A DNA stretch of 15,047 nucleotides, taken from assembly GCA_964345695.1 (NCBI GenBank), contig CAYFSC010000067.1, positions 1 to 15,047 of the forward strand. Direction: 5' to 3'. The notes under the pieces were generated by a model. That model had not been told where the DNA came from and made no database searches. It worked only from the letters and a program-made list of their open reading frames with translations. Of the stretch, positions 7,225 through 13,520 are shown piece after piece. The stretch comes from CAYFSC01 sp964345695. Lineage in GTDB: Bacteria; Bacteroidota; Rhodothermia; Rhodothermales; Salinibacteraceae. Both the position numbers and the translations under genes were made by a program. Every line of letters begins with the position of its first letter. Position 1 is the stretch's first letter.

Positions 7225-8934
7225 ATGAACACGGATCGTCGCGCCTTTCTCGAAGCCTGCACGGCCCTGGGGCTGGGTGGCACCCTGTTTCCCGGCATCC
7301 TCTACGCACAGGCTGCCGATGATGAGGGACCCATCACCGTCGACCACATCGAAGCCGCGGAGACGATTGCGGGCGTTTCCTTCACGCCCGAGGAGCGGGA
7401 GATGATGGTGGAGGACCTGAACGACAATCTGGAGGGATACAAAGCGCTCCGCGAGCTTCCGATGCCCAACGAGCGCCCGCCGGCCACCGTGTTCGATCCG
7501 CGGATCGGCGGTGCCGAGATTCCGGACGTGCCTGCGTCGGAGGATGGCGTTCGCATGCACCGGCCGGCCCGCTCGAAGCCGCCTGCAGACGAGGATCTGG
7601 CGTACGCCTCGCTTCCCGAACTGGCGCACTGGCTGCGCACCGAGCAGGTCACCAGCGTGGAGCTCACCGAGTTCTACCTGGAGCGGCTCCGCACGCTCGA
7701 CCCGAAGCTGAACGCCGTCATTACGCTGACGGAAGACCGGGCGCTCAAGGCAGCGGAGACGGCGGACGAGGAGATTTCGCAGGACCACTGGCGCGGCCCG
7801 CTGCACGGCATCCCATGGGGCGCAAAAGACCTGTTGGCCGTGGAGGGCTACAAGACGACCTGGGGCGCCGAGCCGTACAAAGATCAGCGGATCGACGCGA
7901 CGGCCGAGGTCGTGCAGCGCCTCGACGATGCCGGGGCCGTGCTCGTGGCCAAGCTCGCCCTGGGGGCGCTGGCGTGGGGCGACGTGTGGTACGGCGCCAC
8001 GACGCGCAATCCGTGGAACCTGGACCAGGGGTCCAGCGGCTCCTCGGCCGGCCCTGGAGCCGCCGTGGCTGCGGGCGCCGTGCCGTTCGCCATTGGATCG
8101 GAGACGCTGGGCTCCATCGTCTCGCCGTCCACCCGCAACGGCGTGACGGGGCATCGGCCGACGTTCGGCACGGTCCCGCGGACCGGCGCCATGGTCCTTT
8201 CGTGGACGATGGACAAGCTCGGTCCGATGGCGCGATCCGCCGTCGACTGCGCGTACGTCTACGACGCCATCCGCGGGGCCGGCGCGGGCGACCCGGCCTC
8301 CGTCGACGCTCCGTTTCCGTTCGATCCGTCGACCGACGTCACCGGGCTACGCGTCGGATACGTCGAAGAGGCGTTCGGGGGCGACTACGACAACGCCGAA
8401 GCCGATCAGCAGACGCTGCAGGTGCTCCGCGACATGGGGGTCGATCTCCAGCCGATCTCGCTCCCGACGGATCTGCCCGTTGGCGCGATGTTGAACACGC
8501 TCGACGTCGAGGCCGCCTCGGCGTTCGACGAACTCACCCGCACCGACGGCATCGACGACATGAAGCGGCAGAGCACAGACGCGTGGCCGCACGTCTTCCG
8601 CACCGCCCGCATGATTCCGGCCGTGGAGCACACGCAAATGAGCCGCGCCCGCACCCGCCTCATGCAGGCGATGCACGGCGTCATGGCCGACCTCGACGCG
8701 TTCGTCTGTCCGAGCTTCCGCGCAGGGGTTCTCGGCATCACGAATCTCACCGGGCATCCGTGCGTGTGTGTTCCCAACGCCTTCCACCCCGTGGAGGACC
8801 AGCCGTCGTACCGCAAGGACCCGGCGAGCATCTCGTTTCTCGGCGCCCTGTACCGCGATGATGCCGTGCTCGCCCTCGCCCACGCCTATCAGCAGGAGAC
8901 CGACTTTCATACCCGGCGTCCGCCCATCCGATAG
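7225..8934 (+). CDS. Tat-exported amidase-signature enzyme (GatA-like fold)
   Basis: A 569-residue amidase-signature hydrolase. The N-terminus is a twin-arginine signal: TDRRAFLEA at 3-11, a hydrophobic stretch and an YAQA cleavage region near 27-30, so it is probably exported folded. Residues ~35-120 form a helical, acidic extension, then the catalytic domain. The Ser-cisSer-Lys triad is visible: Lys201 in WGAKD, cis-Ser in QGSSGSSAG (about 270/271), and nucleophile Ser297 in GSETLGSIVSPS. NLTGHPCVCVPNAF near the C-terminus is also typical. Substrate (amides, peptides or others) cannot be read from sequence. It is not the tRNA amidotransferase subunit GatA, because of the Tat signal, the extension and the absence of gatB/gatC next to it. 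The ATG at 7225 is preferred over an upstream start at 7102 that would run through repeats and bury the Tat signal. Confidence 0.9.
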   Translation: MNTDRRAFLEACTALGLGGTLFPGILYAQAADDEGPITVDHIEAAETIAGVSFTPEEREMMVEDLNDNLEGYKALRELPMPNERPPATVFDPRIGGAEIPDVPASEDGVRMHRPARSKPPADEDLAYASLPELAHWLRTEQVTSVELTEFYLERLRTLDPKLNAVITLTEDRALKAAETADEEISQDHWRGPLHGIPWGAKDLLAVEGYKTTWGAEPYKDQRIDATAEVVQRLDDAGAVLVAKLALGALAWGDVWYGATTRNPWNLDQGSSGSSAGPGAAVAAGAVPFAIGSETLGSIVSPSTRNGVTGHRPTFGTVPRTGAMVLSWTMDKLGPMARSAVDCAYVYDAIRGAGAGDPASVDAPFPFDPSTDVTGLRVGYVEEAFGGDYDNAEADQQTLQVLRDMGVDLQPISLPTDLPVGAMLNTLDVEAASAFDELTRTDGIDDMKRQSTDAWPHVFRTARMIPAVEHTQMSRARTRLMQAMHGVMADLDAFVCPSFRAGVLGITNLTGHPCVCVPNAFHPVEDQPSYRKDPASISFLGALYRDDAVLALAHAYQQETDFHTRRPPIR

Positions 8935-8935
8935 G

Positions 8936-9026
8936 CAATGACGAGTGACGAATGGCGAATGCCGAGTGAGGCACGCGACGGCGCAACCAATTCGACACTC
9001 GAGACTCGAAAACCGACACTTTCCTC
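8936..9026 (+). repeat. Amidase-BtuF gap readable as thirteen heptads
   Basis: The gap divides into thirteen 7-base units from two bases after the amidase stop to the next ATG. Left family: CAATGAC (8936), GAGTGAC (8943), GAATGGC (8950), GAATGCC (8957), GAGTGAG (8964). Three units at 8971-8991 show no clear match. Right family: TCGACAC (8992), TCGAGAC (8999), TCGAAAA (9006), CCGACAC (9013), then TTTCCTC at 9020. The left family, read on the - strand, resembles the CACTCG/CATTCG type seen before the M28 gene. Conserved positions within each family make 7-bp periodicity clear; the middle units are only compatible in spacing. Confidence 0.75.
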
Positions 9027-9998
9027 ATGCGCATTGCCAGCCTCTTACCGGCGACCACGGAGTGGATCTGCGCGTTCGGCGCAGGCGAGGAACTCGTTGC
9101 CCGCTCGCACGAGTGCGACTTTCCCGACGACGTGCGCGACGTTCCTGCCGTCACCGAGGCAGCGTACGACAGCGCGGGCGACTCGGAGGCCATCGACGAC
9201 GCCGTGCAATCGACCCTCCAGCAGGGGCTCAGTCTGTACAACGTCGACCTGGACCGTCTGCGCGAGTTGCAGCCCGATCTCATCGTCACGCAGGACCAGT
9301 GCGAGGTGTGTGCCGTCTCCCGCTCCCAGCTCGACGACGCTCTGGCCGCGTGGAACGGACCGGCGCCGGAGGTGCTCTCGCTCAAGCCCCAGACGTTTAA
9401 GGAGGTGCTGGACGGCGCCCTGCGCCTCGGGCGCGCCATCGACCACACTGACGCTGCAATGCAGGTCATCGCCGATCTGGAGCGGCGACTGCAGGCGCTC
9501 CGGGCGTCGCTCGGTGTAGACCGCCGCACCGATCCGGAGACGCTGCCGACCGTGGCCTGCATCGAGTGGATGGAGCCGCTTATGGTTGCCGGTCACTGGA
9601 TGCCCGATGTCGCCAATCACGCCGGAGCGCAGGCCCTCGTCACCGAGGCGGGCGCGCCGTCGCAGACCCTCGAGTGGGAGGACCTGCGCGCGGCCGACCC
9701 CGACGCGATCGCGGTTCTGCCCTGTGGCTTTTCCATCGACGAGACGGTCCGCGACCTGTCGTATCTCACGGACCGCGACGGATGGAACGAGCTGTCTGCC
9801 GTCGAGGAGGACCGTGTCTTTTTGTTTGACGGCAACGCCTACTTCAATCGTCCCGGGCCGCGTCTCTATCGGTCCGTCGAGCTCCTCGCGTCTGTCGTTC
9901 ATCCGGATCGCGCGATCCTCGACCCGCCCCCGGCCGACTGGGAGCGAATTGGAGTCGAAGACGCCGCAGCGGTGCAGGCTTCCACCCATCCTGCGTGA
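9027..9998 (+). CDS. BtuF-like cobalamin-binding protein, apparently without signal peptide
   Basis: A 323-residue protein of the helical-backbone metal receptor fold, the class of periplasmic vitamin B12 and siderophore binding proteins of ABC importers. It starts at once with the first strand of the fold (MRIASLLPATTEWICAFG), so no signal peptide is visible. Further family signs are ARSHECDFP at 25-33, LQPDLIVTQDQCEVCAVS at 81-98 with Cys92 and Cys95, CIEWMEPLMVAGHWMP at 178-193, and GNAYFNRPGPRL at 269-280 near the end. Proteins of this leaderless class are commonly annotated as cobalamin-binding; a cytoplasmic B12 or corrinoid role is inference. No btuC or btuD gene lies beside it. The ATG at 9027 follows the heptad tract directly, and no upstream start adds a hydrophobic leader. 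Confidence 0.8.
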   Translation: MRIASLLPATTEWICAFGAGEELVARSHECDFPDDVRDVPAVTEAAYDSAGDSEAIDDAVQSTLQQGLSLYNVDLDRLRELQPDLIVTQDQCEVCAVSRSQLDDALAAWNGPAPEVLSLKPQTFKEVLDGALRLGRAIDHTDAAMQVIADLERRLQALRASLGVDRRTDPETLPTVACIEWMEPLMVAGHWMPDVANHAGAQALVTEAGAPSQTLEWEDLRAADPDAIAVLPCGFSIDETVRDLSYLTDRDGWNELSAVEEDRVFLFDGNAYFNRPGPRLYRSVELLASVVHPDRAILDPPPADWERIGVEDAAAVQASTHPA

Positions 9999-10123
9999 AC
10001 CGCCGGGATCATCTTCTTTTGTGGCATTGTTTGTAGCTGCGCTGTGATTCCGGCAAATTCCCTCGCACGGAGTCACCGCGTGCCTTTTCCATCCCCGTCT
10101 CGCCTGATCTGAAACCCTCCCTT

Positions 10124-11188
10124 ATGAAGCGTTCGGAGTTCAGCTACGAGTACCCCCAAGAGTTGATTGCGGAATACCCGTCCGAGCCCCGGGATTCGTG
10201 CCGCCTCATGGTGCTCGACCCCGTTGAGAAAACCGTCGAACATCACTCGTTTGAGAACCTCCCCGACTTTTTCCACGAGGGCGACGTCCTCGTCGTGAAT
10301 AACACCAAGGTGTATCCGGCCCGTCTCTACGGGCAGAAAAAAAAGACCGGGGCCGACATCGAGGTTTTTCTCCTTCGCGAACTGAACCCGGAGAGCCGCC
10401 TGTGGGACGTCATGGTCGACCCGGCGCGCAAGATTCGTATCGGCAACAAGCTGTACTTCGACGAGGACCTGTCGGCCGAGGTGATCGACAACACCACGTC
10501 ACGCGGGCGCACGATCCGCTTTTCGTTCGACGACTCGAACGAGGCGCTCTACGCCAAAATCCGCAATCTTGGCGAAACGCCTCTTCCTCCGTACATCGAC
10601 CGGGAGGTTGAGGAAGAAGACCAGGAGCGCTATCAGACCATTTTCGCGGAGCACCGCGGAGCCGTGGCGGCGCCCACGGCCGGGCTCCACTTCACCGAAG
10701 ACATGGTGGAGCGCCTGGAGAGCAAGGGGGTACACGTCCTCCCGATCACGCTGCACGTGGGGCGCGGCACCTTCCGCGAGGTGGGCGTCGAAGACCTGAC
10801 GAAGCACCGGATGGACTCGGAGGAGTACTGGATCCCGGAGGAAACGGCCGAGGCGGTCAACCGGGCCCTGCAGTCCGAGGAGAACGTCGTCACCGCGGTC
10901 GGTACGACGGTCGTGCGCGCGATCGAATCGAGCCTCTCGGCCAGCAAAACGCTGAAGCCCGACCACTCGTGGACCGACCTGTTTGTCTTCCCCCCGCACG
11001 AGTTTAAGATCACCGAGCGGCTGCTCACCAACTTCCACCGTCCGGAGAGCACGCTCCTCATGATGACATGTGCCTTTGCGGGCTACGACTTTACCTTCGA
11101 GGCCTACGAGGAGGCGTTCGAAGAGGACTATCGCCTGTTCTCATTCGGCGACGCGATGATGATCAAGCGCCCTGCCCCCGAGGAGTGA
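10124..11188 (+). CDS. queA: S-adenosylmethionine:tRNA ribosyltransferase-isomerase
   Basis: QueA, 354 residues (family usually about 340-360), transfers and rearranges the ribosyl part of SAM onto preQ1-modified tRNA to give epoxyqueuosine, in the cytoplasm. Seen: the N-terminal FSYEYPQELIAEYPSEPRD (6-24), VVNNTKVYPARLYG at 57-70, LGETPLPPYI at 149-158, AVAAPTAGLHFT at 180-191, LHVGRGTF at 210-217, and LLTNFHRPESTLLMM near the C-terminus. All are hallmarks of the family. The ATG at 10124 is fixed by the conserved N-terminal start of the family. A run of eight A at 10337-10344 encodes part of QKKKTG and is a possible slippage site. The leader upstream (9999-10123) lacks the heptad repeats found in neighbouring gaps. 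Confidence 0.97.
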   Translation: MKRSEFSYEYPQELIAEYPSEPRDSCRLMVLDPVEKTVEHHSFENLPDFFHEGDVLVVNNTKVYPARLYGQKKKTGADIEVFLLRELNPESRLWDVMVDPARKIRIGNKLYFDEDLSAEVIDNTTSRGRTIRFSFDDSNEALYAKIRNLGETPLPPYIDREVEEEDQERYQTIFAEHRGAVAAPTAGLHFTEDMVERLESKGVHVLPITLHVGRGTFREVGVEDLTKHRMDSEEYWIPEETAEAVNRALQSEENVVTAVGTTVVRAIESSLSASKTLKPDHSWTDLFVFPPHEFKITERLLTNFHRPESTLLMMTCAFAGYDFTFEAYEEAFEEDYRLFSFGDAMMIKRPAPEE

Positions 11189-11190
11189 TG

Positions 11191-11240
11191 CGTTGGGTTG
11201 TGCGCTGCAGGTTGAACGTTGGACCGTTGAACGTTGGGTC
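11191..11240 (+). repeat. GTTG-type tract directly behind queA
   Basis: Starting two bases after the queA stop, GTTG-containing units repeat at 7- to 8-bp steps. The 12-mer GTTGAACGTTGG occurs exactly at 11211-11222 and 11226-11237, fifteen bases apart (one 7 plus one 8). Earlier, more decayed units lie at 11191-11210. The family resembles the tract that follows ispD. Confidence 0.65.
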
Positions 11241-11293
11241 GCCCGGGGTGGGAATCCCTGCTCTCGGTCCACGCGTCCCTCACTCATGCAGCG

Positions 11294-11328
11294 CGAAACG
11301 AGAACCCCGAAACGAGAAACCTGGAACG
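11294..11328 (+). repeat. Five heptads before the ispD start
   Basis: CGAAACG (11294), AGAACCC (11301), CGAAACG (11308), AGAAACC (11315) and TGGAACG (11322) are consecutive 7-base units ending two bases before the ispD ATG. They are A-rich on the sense strand and related to the tract before ispF. Confidence 0.75.
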
Positions 11329-11330
11329 CA

Positions 11331-12041
11331 ATGGCGGATCCGAATGAAGTGGCCGTGCTCGTGCCGGCAGCGGGAGAGGGCCTGCGCATGGGGGGAACCC
11401 GCAAGCAGTTTCGGCGACTGGGCGACCGACTCCTGCTCGTGCAAACCCTGCTTGTGTTCGAGCGCCATCCTGCCGTGGGGCACGTCGTCATCGCCGTCCC
11501 CGAGCACGAAGTGAGCGACGTGAGCGACCGCTTGCAGGGCGAGGGCCTGACGAAGCTGACGGCCGTCGTGAGCGGAGGGGCCTCGCGCCAGGTCTCGGTG
11601 CGCCACGCCCTTCGTGCGGTGCCCGCCCCGGTGGAGGTGGTGCTCGTTCACGACGCCGTCCGCCCGTTTCTCACGCCCGACGCGGTGCAGTCCGTGGTCG
11701 ACGCCTCGCGTGCGAGCGGCGCCGCTGCTCTGGCCGTCCCGATGGCCGACACCGTGCGCCGTGGCGACGACGGCACCTTCGGCGAAACCATCCCCCGTGA
11801 CGACCTCTATCGCGTGCAAACGCCGCAGGGCTTTCGCCGGGCCTGGCTGGAGCGGGCACACCGTGCCGTCGCCAGCGCGCCGGAGCCCGTAGCCACCGAC
11901 GACGTCCAGCTCGTGCAGCAGGCCGGCCACGACGTCCAGATCGTCGAGGGCAGCTCGCGCAACTTCAAAATCACGACCCCCGCCGACTGGAAGCTCGCCC
12001 AACAGCTCTGGCCGCACTGGACGGAAGCGAGGGACGTGTGA
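11331..12041 (+). CDS. ispD: 2-C-methyl-D-erythritol 4-phosphate cytidylyltransferase
   Basis: IspD, 236 residues, couples MEP with CTP to form CDP-methylerythritol, third step of the non-mevalonate isoprenoid pathway. Nucleotide-binding signature VPAAGEGLRMGGTRKQF at 11-27 carries the conserved Gly-rich loop, Arg19 and Lys25; the usual Pro before Lys is replaced by Arg. Further hallmarks: SGGASRQVSV at 81-90, VLVHDAVRPF at 104-113, TVRRGDDG at 141-148, RVQTPQGF at 161-168, ATDD at 188-191, and GSSRNFKITTPADW at 207-220. The start is the ATG at 11331; the frame stays open back to 11193 only through repeat tracts, and that extension has no family counterpart. The next MEP gene, ispF, follows after 94 bases, consistent with joint expression. 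Confidence 0.95.
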   Translation: MADPNEVAVLVPAAGEGLRMGGTRKQFRRLGDRLLLVQTLLVFERHPAVGHVVIAVPEHEVSDVSDRLQGEGLTKLTAVVSGGASRQVSVRHALRAVPAPVEVVLVHDAVRPFLTPDAVQSVVDASRASGAAALAVPMADTVRRGDDGTFGETIPRDDLYRVQTPQGFRRAWLERAHRAVASAPEPVATDDVQLVQQAGHDVQIVEGSSRNFKITTPADWKLAQQLWPHWTEARDV

Positions 12042-12044
12042 CGC

Positions 12045-12135
12045 GTTGCGTGTTGTGGGTTGCGTGTTGTGCGTTGAAGAAACCAGAAACGGGAAACCAG
12101 AAACTCGGAACGCTGAACTCCGAACTCGAACCGCG
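12045..12135 (+). repeat. ispD-ispF gap readable as thirteen consecutive heptads
   Basis: From four bases behind the ispD stop to the base before the ispF ATG the gap is 91 bases, thirteen 7-mers in register. First block: GTTGCGT (12045), GTTGTGG (12052), GTTGCGT (12059), GTTGTGC (12066), GTTGAAG (12073). Second block: AAACCAG (12080), AAACGGG (12087), AAACCAG (12094), AAACTCG (12101), GAACGCT (12108), GAACTCC (12115), GAACTCG (12122), AACCGCG (12129). The switch of family at about 12077 keeps the phase. Confidence 0.85.
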
Positions 12136-12609
12136 ATGCGCATAGGTTTTGGCATGGATGTCCACCGGCTTGTGGAGGGACGTCCGCTCATTATCGGAGG
12201 CGTGACGATTCCGCACGACACCGGGCTGGCCGGGCATTCCGACGCCGACGTGCTCCTGCACGCCATCGCCGACGCCTTGCTTGGCGCCGCGGCGCTCGGC
12301 GACATCGGCAGCCACTTTCCTGACGACGATCCACAGTGGGAGGGGGCCGACAGCAGGGATCTTCTTGCTGCCGTCGCCGAGACGGTGCAAGAAGACGGTT
12401 GGGAGCTTGCCAATGTGGACGCTACCGTTGCGTTGCAGCGTCCCAAGCTTCGCTCTCACATCGACACGATGCGTCACCGTACGGCGCAGGCGCTCGGTGC
12501 GGAGGTCGAGCGGGTCTCGATCAAGGCCACCACCACAGAGACGCTTGGGTTTGTGGGGAAAGAGGCCGGAGCTGCCGCCTACGCCGTGTGTCTGATTGAA
12601 GAGTGTTGA
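12136..12609 (+). CDS. ispF: 2-C-methyl-D-erythritol 2,4-cyclodiphosphate synthase
   Basis: IspF, 157 residues (E. coli 159), cyclises CDP-ME 2-phosphate to MEcPP with release of CMP; the enzyme is a trimer with zinc at each site. Seen: the zinc and substrate residues in GMDVHRL (Asp8, His10), GHSDADVLLHA at 33-43 (His34 and the Asp pair), GDIGSHFPD at 55-63, and the C-terminal IKATTTETLGFVGKEAG at 129-145. The ATG at 12136 is set by the invariant N-terminal strand (MRIGFGMDVH); the frame is open upstream only through heptad repeats. It sits behind ispD, as in many bacteria, and the two steps flank IspE, which is not in the window. The last Cys codon and the stop already belong to an octad tract. 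Confidence 0.97.
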   Translation: MRIGFGMDVHRLVEGRPLIIGGVTIPHDTGLAGHSDADVLLHAIADALLGAAALGDIGSHFPDDDPQWEGADSRDLLAAVAETVQEDGWELANVDATVALQRPKLRSHIDTMRHRTAQALGAEVERVSIKATTTETLGFVGKEAGAAAYAVCLIEEC

Positions 12610-12671
12610 AGTGTTCGGGTGTTCACGTGTTCAAGACCGTGAACACCTGAGCACACGAATACGCGCGCACG
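12604..12671 (+). repeat. Mirror octad arms in the ispF-dedA gap, with hairpin
   Basis: Left arm: TGTTGAAG (12604), TGTTCGGG (12612), TGTTCACG (12620), TGTTCAAG (12628). The first unit covers the last ispF codon and its stop. Right arm: GAACACCT (12641), GAGCACAC (12649), GAATACGC (12657), GCGCACGA (12665), which is the reverse-complement type of the left arm. A perfect 10-bp inverted repeat, GGTGTTCACG at 12618-12627 and CGTGAACACC at 12638-12647, can form a hairpin with a 10-base loop. No T-run follows, so an intrinsic terminator is not supported. Confidence 0.75.
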
Positions 12672-13316
12672 ATGATGCTCGATTTGTTTTCCGACTTCTT
12701 CTCGTGGATGGAGGCGCTCCCGGCTGTGTGGGCGTACGCAACGCTGTTCGTCATCGCGTACGGCGAGAACGTCGTGCCGCCGATTCCCGGGGACATGGTG
12801 GTCGTCTTCGGCGGGTACATGGCGGGCATCGGGCAACTGAGTCTCGGCGTGGTCATCCTCCTGTCGACCCTAGGCGGGGCCCTCGGCTTCATGTCGATGT
12901 ATGCGATCGGGTACCGAGTGGGCGCGGCAGCGATGGACCCCGACCGGCTGCGCTGGCTGCCGCAGGACGGATTCGAGAGGGCCCGCCGATGGGTCCGACG
13001 GTACGGATTCGGGGTGGTGGCTGCCAATCGGTTTTTGAGCGGCGCACGTTCCGTTATCTCGCTGACCGTCGGCATGGCGCAGATGTCGGCCTGGAAAACC
13101 GCGGTCTGGTGCACGGTGAGTGCCTTGCTGTGGACCGGCCTCATCAGCTACGCTGGCTTTGCCGTGGGCGAAAACTGGGAGATCGTCGCCGTCTACCTGC
13201 GCGCTTACGGCCGTATCGTGCTGGGTGTGCTTCTGCTCCTTGGCGTGATTCTCCTGGCGCGATGGGGCTGGCACCGACGGGGCGCACAGGAGGCCACTGG
13301 AGAGACCGACGCGTAG
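12672..13316 (+). CDS. DedA family membrane protein
   Basis: A 214-residue DedA-family (SNARE-associated, VTT-domain) inner-membrane protein. Members move or flip lipids; some were shown to recycle undecaprenyl phosphate and others phosphatidylethanolamine, and loss affects division and envelope stress. Seen: Glu32 followed by VVPPIPGD at 34-41, the family's re-entrant motif with its acidic residue; a second motif NRFLSGARSVISLTVGMAQM at 119-138 with the conserved F-x-x-G-x-R; further hydrophobic segments at about 55-85, 145-165 and 180-197. The C-terminus is short and polar. Two ATG codons are adjacent at 12672 and 12675. The gene sits 62 bases behind ispF. Undecaprenyl phosphate derives from the MEP products made with IspD and IspF, so the neighbourhood is suggestive, but a functional link is inference. 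Confidence 0.9.
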   Translation: MMLDLFSDFFSWMEALPAVWAYATLFVIAYGENVVPPIPGDMVVVFGGYMAGIGQLSLGVVILLSTLGGALGFMSMYAIGYRVGAAAMDPDRLRWLPQDGFERARRWVRRYGFGVVAANRFLSGARSVISLTVGMAQMSAWKTAVWCTVSALLWTGLISYAGFAVGENWEIVAVYLRAYGRIVLGVLLLLGVILLARWGWHRRGAQEATGETDA

Positions 13317-13406
13317 CGGTTGTGTGGAAAATCGAGCAAAATGCATGTGCGTCGAAGCATGCTCCGCCGTTGCGCGTGCGACTTTGTAACTGTGTATTAG
13401 CATCTC

Positions 13407-13479
13407 GCTGACGTAGCTCAACTGGTAGAGCAGCTCACTTGTAATGAGCAGGTTGTCGGTTCGAGTCCGGCCGTCAGCT
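13407..13479 (+). tRNA. tRNA-Thr (anticodon UGU)
   Basis: A 73-nt cloverleaf without encoded CCA (TCCG follows the acceptor). Acceptor arm GCTGACG at 13407-13413 pairs fully with CGTCAGC at 13472-13478, with T as discriminator at 13479. The D arm contains AGCTCAACTGGTAGAGC. The anticodon stem GCTCA/TGAGC closes the loop CTTGTAA (13438-13444), with TGT at 13440-13442, so it reads ACA and other ACN codons for threonine. The T arm is GTCGG, TTCGAGT, CCGGC. All four stems form, so the gene appears functional. Confidence 0.95.
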
Positions 13480-13483
13480 CCGA

Positions 13484-13520
13484 AAACCCCCCGCTTCAGG
13501 CCTCTGAAGCGGGGGGTTTC
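13484..13520 (+). terminator. Strong rho-independent terminator after tRNA-Thr
   Basis: A perfect inverted repeat starts four bases after the tRNA: 5' arm 13484-13499 (AAACCCCCCGCTTCAG), 4-base loop GCCT at 13500-13503, 3' arm 13504-13519 (CTGAAGCGGGGGGTTT). The stem is 16 bp with six consecutive G-C pairs at its base and ends in a short T-run. It would stop the tRNA transcript and separate it from the slipin gene. Confidence 0.9.

Noticed and set aside
5997..8154. Long - strand frames of 433 and 389 residues opposite the M28 and amidase genes
   Set aside because: They mirror the codon pattern of well-supported + strand genes and show no domain features.
8936..9026. CRISPR array as an explanation for the repeat tracts
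   Set aside because: Units are 7-8 bp and contiguous with no spacers of constant length, and there are no cas genes.
5637..10038. Shared 10-mer GTTTGTAGCT upstream of the M28 gene (5637-5646) and queA (10029-10038) as a promoter motif
   Set aside because: One 10-bp match among this much intergenic sequence is expected by chance, and no partner element at fixed spacing was found.
11280..12446. A 388-residue - strand frame spanning ispD and ispF
   Set aside because: It runs across two certain genes and the repeat gap, and its peptide has no family features.
13370..13400. Possible tRNA-Thr promoter (TTGCGC at 13370-13375, TATTAG at 13395-13400)
   Set aside because: Spacing of 19 is long, both boxes match poorly, and Rhodothermota promoter consensus is uncertain.
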